Shown one piece after another: positions 15,827-23,827 of a stretch of 34,060 bases of DNA. Position numbers and translations under genes: made by a program. The notes under the pieces are model-generated. The model searched no databases, was not told the origin of the DNA, and saw nothing but the letters and a program-made list of their open reading frames with translations. Source of the stretch: a bacterium (GTDB lineage: Bacteria > Zhuqueibacterota > QNDG01 > DTFT01). How positions within the stretch are numbered: the stretch's first letter is position 1; every line of letters begins with the position of its first letter. Where the stretch lies: the NCBI GenBank assembly GCA_030372965.1, contig JAUCQC010000031.1, positions 1 through 34,060 of the forward strand, given 5' to 3'.

Positions 15827-17887
15827 TCACGCGGCCTGGATTCCTTCGTCCGGGAGGGCCGAGACGGTGCGGTCCACGGTTTCGGCCTCCGGCGCCCGGG
15901 CCGGCAGGTCGATGATGAAGGTCGATCCCGTCGGCCCCTGGGACGGATCGGCGTTGGACTCCACCCGGATGTCTCCCCGGTGCATCTTCACGATGCCGTA
16001 GGCGATGGCCAGCCCGAGTCCCGTGCCGCGGCCGATCTGGCGCGTCGTGAAGAACGGCTCGAAGATCTTCTGGAGGTTCTCCCGGGGGATGCCCACGCCG
16101 GTGTCGGATATCCGGAACCGGACGCGGTCGCCCGACCGCTCCGTCCGCACGGCCAGCACGCCTCCGGCGGGCATGGCCGCGACCGCGTTGTGGACCAGGT
16201 TGTTCAGCACCTGGAGAATCTGGTCCCGGTCCAGATCGGCGACGGGATCCTCCCCCCGGTGCTCGGTCTCCGCCCGCACGTTTCCGGGCAGGCGCAGGGG
16301 TTTCAGGCATTCTTCGACGAGGGTCCGGACGTCGACCGGCTTGAGGAACACCTTGTTCTGGCGCGCGAAGTGAAGCAGGCCGGACACGATTTTCTTGGCC
16401 CGGTCCGCGTGGTCCACGATCATCTTCAGGTCGTCGGTCATCTGCGAGGGCCGGTCGGCCGCGTCCTTCAGCAGATGCGCGTACATCAGCACCACGCCGA
16501 GCGGGTTGTTGACCTCGTGCGCGATGCCCGCGGCGAGCTGCCCCATGCTCGCCATCTTCTCGGACTGGATCAGCGCCTCGCGGGTCTCGTCCAGCCGCCG
16601 GTTCGAAACGTTCAGCTCACGGATGGTGCTGTGCAGCTGCTCGATGGAGTAGGGCAGGCACATCTCCTCCTCGGCGTGGCCGCGGATGATGGCGGCGGCG
16701 TGCTCGCGGCAGGTGTCGTACCCGCAGGCGCCGCAGTTCAGCTCGTCCTCCCGGCGGAACTTCCCGATGGTTCCGAGCACCTCCCGGATCTTCTCCTCGG
16801 GCGGCGGGGGCACGCGCTGGTCGAACGGGATGAAGCGGCGGTTCAGGTTGATGTCCGCGAACCGTTTCATCGCGTCCGCCCAGGCGGCTTCGTCCCGGCG
16901 GCCGATGATGTCGCGCGCGTAGCGGCTGATCAGGCTTCGGCGCCGGAACGGGGGCGCACCGGTCGTCATGCCGGGCCCCATGATGCATCCGTCGCAGCAG
17001 AGCACGTCGAGAAAACGGGCCTCCACGTCCCCGGTGGAGAACTCCATCACCGCGTCGATGAAGGTGGCCTTTCCGTTGGCCGAGACGACCTTGCCGTCGA
17101 CCAGGTCCTCCTCGATGCCGGCCGCCTCCAGGAGCCCGCGGCCGACCGGGAAGAGGGATCCCCTGCCCGCGTGCGGCGGGTTGAAGTCGCGCGGCGTGAC
17201 AGCGCCGGGGGCGATGCCGTGGCTCTCGAACATGCCCCGGAGCTCCGAAAAGGTCAGCACTTCGTCCACCTCGCCGTCGACCTCTTCGCTTTCGGCCTCG
17301 ATTTTCTTGGAGATGCAGGGGCCGATGAAGATGATGCGGATATCCGGCCCGTGCATCTCGCGCAGCACCCGGGCCGTGGCGATCATGGGGGAGACCACGG
17401 GCGCCAGGTCGTCCAGGAGCTCGGGGTGGTACCGCTTGACATAGCCGAACACGGCCGGGCAGGCGGTGGAAATGTACCGCTCCCCCCCGGGCGCGTCCAG
17501 GAGCTGACGCATGCGGCGCGCCACCAGGTCGGCCCCGAACCCGACCTCGTGGACGAAGGAGAAGCCGAGCGCCCGGATCATGCCGACGAGCCGGGTGTGC
17601 GCCATGTCCGGAAACTCCGCCGCGAAGCTGGGCGCGACAATGGCCGCGACGAGGTCGTCCGATTCGAGCAGGCGTTCGATCTCGGGGATGTTGTTCCGGA
17701 CCCGCTTGGCGTTCTGGCTGCAGACGCGCACGCAGTTGCCGCACCCGATGCAGCTGTCGGGTATGACCTGGGCCTGCCCGCCCGCGATCCGGATCGCCTT
17801 GGCGGGGCACTCCCGCACGCAGGTGTAGCAGACCCGGCAACGGTCGTAAATCGTGCTGACCAGCGGTTCCGTTTTTCTCAGCGGCAA
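15827..17887 (-). CDS. Sensory [FeFe]-hydrogenase-like histidine kinase
   Basis: A 686-residue soluble protein. Domains: two 4Fe-4S motifs (residues 17-28 and 46-56); an Fe-hydrogenase large-subunit-like domain (about 75-330); a further Fe-S motif CGACGYDTC with a later Cys (385-410, PF04060-like); a HisKA domain with phospho-acceptor His457 (GIAHEVNNPLG); and HATPase_c (LNNLVHNAV, SDTGVGIP, GTGLGLAI). The H-cluster ligand positions look intact: Cys143 (STACP), Cys191 (GPCISKK), Cys297 and Cys301 (CCDGC). The usual proton-shuttle Cys is Ala (TACP, not TSCCP), and the Met of MPC is Gly. From memory, these changes mark low-activity H2-sensing hydrogenases (HydS type). The start is TTG (17885-17887) behind AAAGGGTG. 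It lies 55 nt after hydA. Confidence 0.85.
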   Translation of the reverse strand: MPLRKTEPLVSTIYDRCRVCYTCVRECPAKAIRIAGGQAQVIPDSCIGCGNCVRVCSQNAKRVRNNIPEIERLLESDDLVAAIVAPSFAAEFPDMAHTRLVGMIRALGFSFVHEVGFGADLVARRMRQLLDAPGGERYISTACPAVFGYVKRYHPELLDDLAPVVSPMIATARVLREMHGPDIRIIFIGPCISKKIEAESEEVDGEVDEVLTFSELRGMFESHGIAPGAVTPRDFNPPHAGRGSLFPVGRGLLEAAGIEEDLVDGKVVSANGKATFIDAVMEFSTGDVEARFLDVLCCDGCIMGPGMTTGAPPFRRRSLISRYARDIIGRRDEAAWADAMKRFADINLNRRFIPFDQRVPPPPEEKIREVLGTIGKFRREDELNCGACGYDTCREHAAAIIRGHAEEEMCLPYSIEQLHSTIRELNVSNRRLDETREALIQSEKMASMGQLAAGIAHEVNNPLGVVLMYAHLLKDAADRPSQMTDDLKMIVDHADRAKKIVSGLLHFARQNKVFLKPVDVRTLVEECLKPLRLPGNVRAETEHRGEDPVADLDRDQILQVLNNLVHNAVAAMPAGGVLAVRTERSGDRVRFRISDTGVGIPRENLQKIFEPFFTTRQIGRGTGLGLAIAYGIVKMHRGDIRVESNADPSQGPTGSTFIIDLPARAPEAETVDRTVSALPDEGIQAA

Positions 17888-17942
17888 ATCCGTTCACCCT
17901 TTCCCCGGGCCGGCCGGGTTCGAACGCGCGGCCGGCGGCGGG

Positions 17943-19664
17943 TCATTGCAGGACGTCCCGCGCGTGGTAGCGCGTGTGCAGCAGGCGGTGGCTCTTCTCG
18001 CCGAGCGGCTCGCCGAGGAATTCCCCGTACAGCCGGACGATGGAGGGGTTCCCGTGCGAGGTCCGGACGCGGGAGGTTTCGTCGATCTCGTACAGGGCCT
18101 TCATGCGGGCCCGGACGGCCGCCAGGTTGGCGCTCAGCGGCTGGCCGCCGCCGGCGATGCATCCGCCGGGGCAGGTCATGACCTCGATGAAGTGCAGGTC
18201 GTTCCGGCCGGCCTTGACCTCCTCGAGGATCCGGCGCGCGTTGCCCAGGCCGGAGACCACGGCGAACCCCATGCGGATGCCGCCGACCTCGAGGTGGACC
18301 TGCTTGATCCCGTCCAGCCCGCGGAGCTCCTGGATTTTGGGACGGTCGAGCTCCTTTCCGGTCAGCATGAAATGCGCCGTCCGGATGGCGGCCTCCATCA
18401 CGCCGCCCGACACGCCGAAGAGCTTGCCGGCGCTGCTGCGTTCGCCGAAGGGCGAGTCGTTGGGCTCGGGCTCCAGGGCCTTCAGGTCGAGGCCGCGCAT
18501 GCGGATCACCCGCGACAGCTCGCGCGTGGTCAGCACGGCGTCGACGTCGGGCGCATCGCCGCCCGTCATCTCTGGGCGCTCGCACTCGAATTTCTTGGCG
18601 GTGCAGGGCATGACGGACACGCTGAAGATGTCCTCCGGCGGCACGCCCTCGCGCTCGGCGAAGGCGCTCTTGATCAGCGCGCCCATCATCTGCTGGGGGC
18701 TCTTGCAGGTGGAGAGGTTCTCGCGGAACTCCGGATAGAACTGCTCCACGAACTTGATCCAGCCGGGCGAGCAGCTGGTGAACATGGGCAGGCGGCCGCC
18801 CGTTTGAACGCGACGGATGAATTCCGCGGCCTCTTCCATGATGGTCACGTCGGCCGAAAACGAGGTGTCGAAGACGCGGTCGAACCCGAGCCGGCGGAAC
18901 GCGGCGGCCATGATGCCCATCACGTCCGCGCCGGGCTTGAGGCCGAATTCCTCGCCGAGCGTGACCGACACCGCCGGCGCGTGCTGGACCACCACGAGTT
19001 TTTTCGGGTTCTGGATGGCGCTGATGACGCGCTTCAGGCCGCTCTGCTCCCGCAGGGCGCCGGTCGGGCAGACGACGACGCACTGGCCGCAGTTGACGCA
19101 GCTCGAGACGTTCATGCCCTCGTCGAACGCGGGCCCCACGACCGTCCGGCTGCCCCGGCCGATGAAGTCGATGGCGGACACGCCCTGCACCTCCTCGCAG
19201 ACCCGGACGCACTTGCCGCAGAGGATGCACTTGTCGGGGTCGCGTTCGATGGCCGGGCTTGAGATGTCCATCTTGTGCGAGGACCTGGCGCCCTGAAAGC
19301 GGCGCTGGCGGACGCCCAGCTCCTGGGCCAGGTCCTGCAGGTCGCATTCGCCGTTCCGCACGCAGTAGAGGCAGTCGTCCGGGTGGTTGGCGAGCAGCAG
19401 CTCGATGATGGTCTTGCGCGAGCGGACCGCCTTGGGCGAATGGGTCCGGATTTTCATGCCCTCCCGGACGGGGTACGCGCAGGAGGGGACCAGTCCCGGG
19501 ACGCCCTCGATTTCGACGACGCACATGCGGCAGGCGCCGCTGGGGAAGAGCCCCTCCAGGTGGCAGAGCGTGGGCACCTTGATGCCCTCGCGCTTGAGGG
19601 CCGTCAGGAGGGTTTCGCCCTCGTTGGCCTGAATCGGACGGTTGTTGACTTCGATCTGTATCAC
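17943..19664 (-). CDS. hydA: [FeFe] hydrogenase catalytic subunit HydA (trimeric, NAD-linked type)
   Basis: A 573-residue hydrogenase. Domains: N-terminal 2Fe-2S ferredoxin fold (about 1-75, CHLEGLFPSGACRMC); His/Cys cluster segment (HPDDCLYCVRNGEC); two 4Fe-4S clusters (CILCGKCVRVC, CVNCGQCVVVC); H-cluster domain with motifs TSCSPGW, MPCTAKK and VMTCPGGCIAGGGQP; small-subunit-like C-terminus (LYGEFLGEPLGEKSHRLLH). It would form a HydABC complex that makes H2 from NADH, perhaps with reduced ferredoxin by confurcation. I chose GTG 19664 because AAAGGAG lies 6 nt before it; an upstream TTG (19682) lacks such a site. L1 reads TSCSPGW, a variant of TSCCPxW. Hydrogenase maturases are not in the window. 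Confidence 0.93.
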   Translation of the reverse strand: MIQIEVNNRPIQANEGETLLTALKREGIKVPTLCHLEGLFPSGACRMCVVEIEGVPGLVPSCAYPVREGMKIRTHSPKAVRSRKTIIELLLANHPDDCLYCVRNGECDLQDLAQELGVRQRRFQGARSSHKMDISSPAIERDPDKCILCGKCVRVCEEVQGVSAIDFIGRGSRTVVGPAFDEGMNVSSCVNCGQCVVVCPTGALREQSGLKRVISAIQNPKKLVVVQHAPAVSVTLGEEFGLKPGADVMGIMAAAFRRLGFDRVFDTSFSADVTIMEEAAEFIRRVQTGGRLPMFTSCSPGWIKFVEQFYPEFRENLSTCKSPQQMMGALIKSAFAEREGVPPEDIFSVSVMPCTAKKFECERPEMTGGDAPDVDAVLTTRELSRVIRMRGLDLKALEPEPNDSPFGERSSAGKLFGVSGGVMEAAIRTAHFMLTGKELDRPKIQELRGLDGIKQVHLEVGGIRMGFAVVSGLGNARRILEEVKAGRNDLHFIEVMTCPGGCIAGGGQPLSANLAAVRARMKALYEIDETSRVRTSHGNPSIVRLYGEFLGEPLGEKSHRLLHTRYHARDVLQ

Positions 19665-19688
19665 GCAAGGCTCCTTTGTCAACGATAG

Positions 19689-19940
19689 AACACGGATTTA
19701 ACGGATTGGACGGATTTGCACGGATCTGGATGAATAGGGTAATTTATTCATTCTCGTTCACGTGTCATCCCGCCCGATCTCCAGTCTGCATGTTCATCCT
19801 GAGTTTTCGGCGCATCTCATTTCATTATGAATGAGTACGGTTTAATACCATCCTGAAATCAACGAATTACCCTGTTCCTCCCGCTGTATCCGTGGTAATC
19901 CGCGCCGCCAGCGGCGTCCGTGTCATCCGTGTTCCATTCC
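19689..19940. repeat. ACGGAT nonamer arrays in inverted arrangement within the hyd operon
   Basis: The left arm (19689-19758) has ACACGGATT, TAACGGATT, GGACGGATTT and GCACGGATC, then GAATAGGGTAATTTATTCATTC. The right arm (19864-19940), read on the minus strand, has ACACGGATG, ACACGGACG, CCACGGATA and ends AACAGGGTAATTC. A small hairpin CGCCGC-CA-GCGGCG sits at 19903-19916. The 277-nt gap between hydB and hydA holds no gene. The left arm is the same element as at 7490-7558. Confidence 0.7.
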
Positions 19941-19941
19941 T

Positions 19942-21936
19942 TCATTGCGCCGAGACCGCCCCGAACCGGCAGACGGTCACGCAGTTGCCGCATCCCACGC
20001 ACTTGTCCGGGATGATGTAGTGGGGCGTCTTGGGATTGCCCAGAATGGCCTCGGCCGGGCAGTTCTTCGCGCACAGCGTGCATCCCGTGCATTTGTCCTT
20101 CTCGATCGCGTACTGCAGCAGCTCCGTGCACGCGCCCGCCGGGCAGCGGCGCTCATAGATGTGGGCCTCGTATTCGTCCTTGAACCATCTCAGGGTCGAG
20201 AGCACGGGGTTCGGCGCCGACCGGCCGAGCCCGCACAGGCTCGTGTCGCGGATGACGCCGGCGAGCCGGTTCAGGTACATGACGCCCTGGAACCGCTCGA
20301 GCGCGTCGTTCTCCGTCTCGTTCCGGCGGCTCCGGGTGATCCGCTGGAGGATCTCCAGCATCCGGCGCGTGCCCTCGCGGCAGGGGATGCACTTGCCGCA
20401 GCTCTCCCTCTGGATGAAATCCATGAAGAACTTGGCCAGGTCGACCATGCAGGTGTCCTCGTCCATGACCACGAGGCCGCCGGAGCCCATCATGGCGCCG
20501 ACCCGGATCAGCGATTCGTAATCGATGGCGATGTCCAGGTTCTGTTCCGAAATGCAGCCGCCCGAGGGCCCTCCGATCTGCACGGCCTTGAACTTCTTGC
20601 CGTTCGGGATTCCGCCGCCGATGTCCTCGACGATGCGCCGGAGCGTGACCCCCATGGCGACCTCGACGAGCCCGGTGCGCGCGATCTTGCCGGAGAGGGC
20701 GAAGACCTTGGTCCCCTTGCTGGTCTCCGTGCCCACGGACGCGAACGCCCCGGCGCCGAGCGTGAGAACGTCCGGCACGTTGGCGAGGGTTTCGACGTTG
20801 TTGATCACCGTGGGCTTGCCGAACAGGCCGCTGGTCGTCGGGAACGGCGGACGGGGACGGGGCATGCCGCGCTTGCCCTCGATGGAGTGGATGAGGGCCG
20901 TTTCCTCGCCGCACACGAAGGCGCCGGCGCCCTTCTTGATGAGCACCTCGAGCCTGAACCCGCTGTCCAGCACGTTGCCGCCGAGCAGTCCGAACCGCTT
21001 CGCCTCGGCGATGGCGTGCTCCAGCCGCCGGATCGCCAGGGGATACTCGGCGCGGATGTAGACATAGGCCTTGGAGGCGCCGATGGCGTACGAGGCGATC
21101 GCCAGGCCCTCCAGGAGACGGTACGGGTCGCCCTCGATCACGGCCCGGTCCATGAAGGCGCCCGGGTCGCCCTCGTCCGCGTTGCAGATGAAGTACTTCT
21201 GGTCCGAGGCCTGGTCCAGGGCCAGTTTCCATTTCTGGCCCGTGGAGAAACCTCCGCCGCCCCGGCCGCGGAGACCGCTTTTCTGAACGGTGTCGCACAC
21301 TTCCTTCGGCGTCATGTCGTGCAGGGCCGTTGCGAGCGCGCGGTATCCGCCCGCGGCGACGTAGGCCTCGAGGTGTGACGGATCCAGGACGCCGCAATTG
21401 GCCAGCACCCTCCGTGTCTGGGGCGCGAAAAACGGGTGCTCGTCGATGAAGGGAACGCCATCCCACGGCTGAAGCGACGCGTGCCGGTGCTGGCCGATGC
21501 GTCCCTCGGCCGGAATCACGCCCCCGAACACGCCGGTCAGAATCGACTCGATCCGGTCCTCCGTCGCCTTACCGAAGGACAGCCGGCAGCGGCCGGGCAT
21601 CTGAATGTCGACGATGGGCTCCTCGACGCACAGGCCGATGCAGCCCACCTCCACCACATCCGCCTTCAGGCCGCCGGACGCGAGCCAGGCGCGCACGCGG
21701 GCGAGTGTCCTGCCGGCGCCGGCGCCGAGCCCGCAGGTGCCGGTGCCGACGGTGATGACGGGAATGTCGAGGCCGGTTCGGGAGGCGGCCGCGGAACGGC
21801 CGCGCCTGAATGCCGCGCAGGCCGGGTCGTCATGGCAGGCCCTGCCGTCCTGCAGGCAGGCGACGAGATCGGGACACGGCTTCGCGGCCTCGTGGGTGCA
21901 GCGGTCGCAGCATTTCCAGGGATCAGTCTGCGGCAT
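19942..21936 (-). CDS. hydB: NADH-binding hydrogenase subunit HydB (NuoF-like)
   Basis: A 664-residue subunit. An unusual N-terminal segment has seven Cys in the first 40 residues. Then come a thioredoxin-like 2Fe-2S domain (about 55-140: GTGTCGLGAG, VGCIGLCVEEP), the FMN/NADH core (GLRGRGGGGFSTGQKW, CNADEGDPGAFMDR, GAGAFVCGEETALIHS) and the N3-type 4Fe-4S motif ESCGKCIPCREGTRRM. Two C-terminal 4Fe-4S motifs (CTGCTLCAKNC, CVGCGNCVTVC) complete it. It passes electrons between NAD(H), FMN and HydA. GGAAGAG precedes ATG 21936, and the gene overlaps the end of hydC by 14 nt. The domain set matches trimeric HydABC hydrogenases. Confidence 0.93.
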   Translation of the reverse strand: MPQTDPWKCCDRCTHEAAKPCPDLVACLQDGRACHDDPACAAFRRGRSAAASRTGLDIPVITVGTGTCGLGAGAGRTLARVRAWLASGGLKADVVEVGCIGLCVEEPIVDIQMPGRCRLSFGKATEDRIESILTGVFGGVIPAEGRIGQHRHASLQPWDGVPFIDEHPFFAPQTRRVLANCGVLDPSHLEAYVAAGGYRALATALHDMTPKEVCDTVQKSGLRGRGGGGFSTGQKWKLALDQASDQKYFICNADEGDPGAFMDRAVIEGDPYRLLEGLAIASYAIGASKAYVYIRAEYPLAIRRLEHAIAEAKRFGLLGGNVLDSGFRLEVLIKKGAGAFVCGEETALIHSIEGKRGMPRPRPPFPTTSGLFGKPTVINNVETLANVPDVLTLGAGAFASVGTETSKGTKVFALSGKIARTGLVEVAMGVTLRRIVEDIGGGIPNGKKFKAVQIGGPSGGCISEQNLDIAIDYESLIRVGAMMGSGGLVVMDEDTCMVDLAKFFMDFIQRESCGKCIPCREGTRRMLEILQRITRSRRNETENDALERFQGVMYLNRLAGVIRDTSLCGLGRSAPNPVLSTLRWFKDEYEAHIYERRCPAGACTELLQYAIEKDKCTGCTLCAKNCPAEAILGNPKTPHYIIPDKCVGCGNCVTVCRFGAVSAQ

Positions 21937-22405
21937 GGCTCTTCTCTTCCTCCCGCCGGATCGCGCGCAGGAGTTTACGGGTCGCGTCCGGCGTCATGTT
22001 CGCGTGAAACTCGCCGTTGATCGAGATGACGGGCGCCAGGCCGCACGCCCCGATGCAGGCGACGACTTCCAGGCTGAAGAGCCCGTCCCTGGTGGTGGCG
22101 CCGGCATCGATTTTGAGTTCGCGCTTCAGCGCGTCCAGCACCTTGGCCGATCCCTTCACGTGGCAGGCCGTGCCCCGGCAGACCTGGATGTGGTGCTTGC
22201 CGTTCGACTGAAAGCGGAACTGGTTGTAGAAGGTGGCCACGCCGTAGATCTTGCTCGCGGGAAGCCGCAGATGCCGGCCGATGCGGGCCACGGCCTCCCG
22301 GGACAGGTAACCCTCGCTCTCCTGGATTTCCTGGAGCAGGGGGATCAGCTGGTCCCGTTTCGCGTTCCTGTATTTTTCGAGAATGGTCTCGACCGCTGGG
22401 CTCAT
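21923..22405 (-). CDS. hydC: 2Fe-2S thioredoxin-like hydrogenase subunit HydC (NuoE-like)
   Basis: A 160-residue protein with an N-terminal helical part (LIPLLQEIQESEGYLSREAVARIG) and a thioredoxin-like domain. The four cluster Cys lie in VCRGTACHVKG and ACIGACGLAP. It is the small diaphorase partner of HydB. AAAGGA lies about 7 nt before ATG 22405, and the start overlaps the rex stop (22402-22405, ATGA on the minus strand), so rex-hydC-hydB are coupled. An in-frame extension upstream overlaps rex and is rejected. No ATPase or kinase gene is inserted between hydC and hydB, unlike some HydABC operons. Confidence 0.92.
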   Translation of the reverse strand: MSPAVETILEKYRNAKRDQLIPLLQEIQESEGYLSREAVARIGRHLRLPASKIYGVATFYNQFRFQSNGKHHIQVCRGTACHVKGSAKVLDALKRELKIDAGATTRDGLFSLEVVACIGACGLAPVISINGEFHANMTPDATRKLLRAIRREEEKSHAAD

Positions 22406-23046
22406 CCGTTTTCCTTTCGCTGTCCGGTTTTGAGGCCGGAGAAGTAAACCACTTTTTCGACGGCCATGATCATGTCCCGGTTTTCCACGTACACGTCGGG
22501 CGGCACGATCAGGCGGGTGGGGGCGTAGTTCAGAATGCCGCGGATGCCGCCTTCGACAAGGGCGTCCGTCACGGACTGGGCCGCTCCGGCGGGCACGCAC
22601 AGGATGCCCGTGCGGATGCCCCGTTCGCGGACGATGTCGGCCAGCCGGTCGACGGGGTGACACCGGCATCCGTGGATGACCCGGCCCGTTTTCTCCGGGT
22701 CCGTGTCGAACGCGGCCGTGATCTCCAACAGAGACGACCGGCCGTGAAAGTAGGCGAGTATGGCGCGGCCGATGGAGCCGATGCCCGCGAGAGCGATTTC
22801 CCGTTTTTCCGCCGGGTCCACGAGCGCGCTGATGCTCTGAATCAGTTTGGCTTTGTCGTAACCGCGCGCGGGTGAGCCGGTGTACCCGACCTGCATCAGA
22901 TCGCGGCGGACCTGGGCCGGCGTGAAGCCGGCCATGCGGGCAAGCTGATGGGAGTAGATGCCGGATTCGTTTTCGTGGTTTGCCTGTAAAAGCAATCCTC
23001 TGTATAGGATCAGGCGTTCAATTGTTTTTTCAGAAATTAAGTTCAT
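22402..23046 (-). CDS. rex: Redox-sensing transcriptional repressor Rex
   Basis: A 214-residue protein with an N-terminal winged-helix domain (SHQLARMAGFTPAQVRRDLMQVGYTGSPARGY) and a Rossmann domain with IALAGIGSIGRAILAYF (GxGxxG, dinucleotide binding). A C-terminal segment (PPDVYVENRDMIMAVEKVVYFS) swaps between subunits in known Rex dimers. Rex binds DNA at low NADH/NAD+ and releases it when NADH rises. It is the first gene of the hydrogenase operon, and a near-consensus Rex operator lies 17-34 nt upstream of its ATG (23063-23080). Autoregulation and NADH-induced expression of hydCBA are therefore very likely. Confidence 0.93.
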   Translation of the reverse strand: MNLISEKTIERLILYRGLLLQANHENESGIYSHQLARMAGFTPAQVRRDLMQVGYTGSPARGYDKAKLIQSISALVDPAEKREIALAGIGSIGRAILAYFHGRSSLLEITAAFDTDPEKTGRVIHGCRCHPVDRLADIVRERGIRTGILCVPAGAAQSVTDALVEGGIRGILNYAPTRLIVPPDVYVENRDMIMAVEKVVYFSGLKTGQRKENG

Positions 23047-23062
23047 TTTGGCTGTTTGTTTA

Positions 23063-23080
23063 TTGTTACTCGATTAACAT
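23063..23080. promoter_or_regulatory. Rex operator
   Basis: TTGTTACTCGATTAACAT matches the Rex consensus TTGTTA-N6-TAACAA at 11 of 12 half-site bases. It lies between the predicted transcription start and the rex start codon, a normal position for repression. Confidence 0.88.
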
Positions 23081-23096
23081 TGCGAAAATTTTCACA
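23081..23096. promoter_or_regulatory. CRP/FNR-type palindrome next to the Rex site
   Basis: TGCGAAAATTTTCACA fits the CRP-type pattern TGTGA-N6-TCACA with one mismatch. It directly abuts the Rex operator and covers the predicted transcription start, which would favour a repressing role. No CRP/FNR gene is in the window, and the AT-rich centre alone could arise by chance. Confidence 0.45.
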
Positions 23097-23099
23097 GCA

Positions 23100-23128
23100 A
23101 ATATAGGTAATTGGTTTAGCAAAAGCAA
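23100..23128 (-). promoter_or_regulatory. Sigma70-type promoter of rex-hydCBA
   Basis: On the minus strand: -35 TTGCTT (23123-23128), 17-nt spacer, -10 TATATT (23100-23105). Transcription would start near 23093 and run through the Rex operator into rex. Confidence 0.65.
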
Positions 23129-23816
23129 GTGAATTTTCATTCATTTTTCATTTATATCGTAAATACTTCGCCTCCAGATACGGCGCAGATCGAACCTGTT
23201 TCCGAAATCGCGGGGGTACGGAACAATTCCCGATTCCAATCCTTCATTCCTGTGCCGCTGCGCCCGCAGTATTATCCGCATTCATTTCAGGCGTGTCCGT
23301 CTGATCCGACACTCATTCGGTTTCCGCACGGCGGACCGATGTTGCCTTTCCCTGTCCGATTGAAGCCGGCCGGTGTCCGGGGCTTGTTCGGATTCTCCGC
23401 GACCTGCCGGGATGTCCGGTCTTCCGGCCGGTTCCAAACCGGCGGAGACGGGGACACCATTCCGCATTCCCGTATCCGCCGGCCGGCGCGTTCACGCGAA
23501 ATGCCGGGTCGAGGGGAGAGTGAAGCCCCCGCCGTCCCGCAAAGTCTTCAACGGCCGACATCTGTTGCCTGATCCCGCGCAGCGGGACGGGACTGGGGAA
23601 GGCAGTCGCCGGAAGACTCCATCGGATCACCGCCCGGGTCCGGGGTCTTTCGGCGGGCCGGATCGGGACGACGGCGGAAGGCCGCGATGCCGCGGCCTGA
23701 TCAATCGGGGACCGCGGATGTCCGGCGCTCGGAACGCCCGTGTTCAATTTACTGGACTTTCTTTTTTTAATAACGTAAATTGATCCGAAGACGTTGACCG
23801 CAATCCCAAAGGTTCC
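23129..23816. other. Long non-coding gap between the divergent rex and receiver genes
   Basis: About 690 bases with no convincing gene. Open frames on both strands have low-complexity translations and no family match I know. A GC-rich hairpin without a T-run (23679-23698, AGGCCGC/GCGGCCT) and a T-rich stretch (23759-23769) are present. The promoter of the receiver gene at 23828 probably lies in the last 100 bases, but I cannot fix it. Confidence 0.5.
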
Positions 23817-23827
23817 GGAGGACCGAC

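Noticed and set aside
23679-23698. Rho-independent terminator in the rex-receiver gap
   Set aside because: The GC stem is good, but neither side has a T-run.
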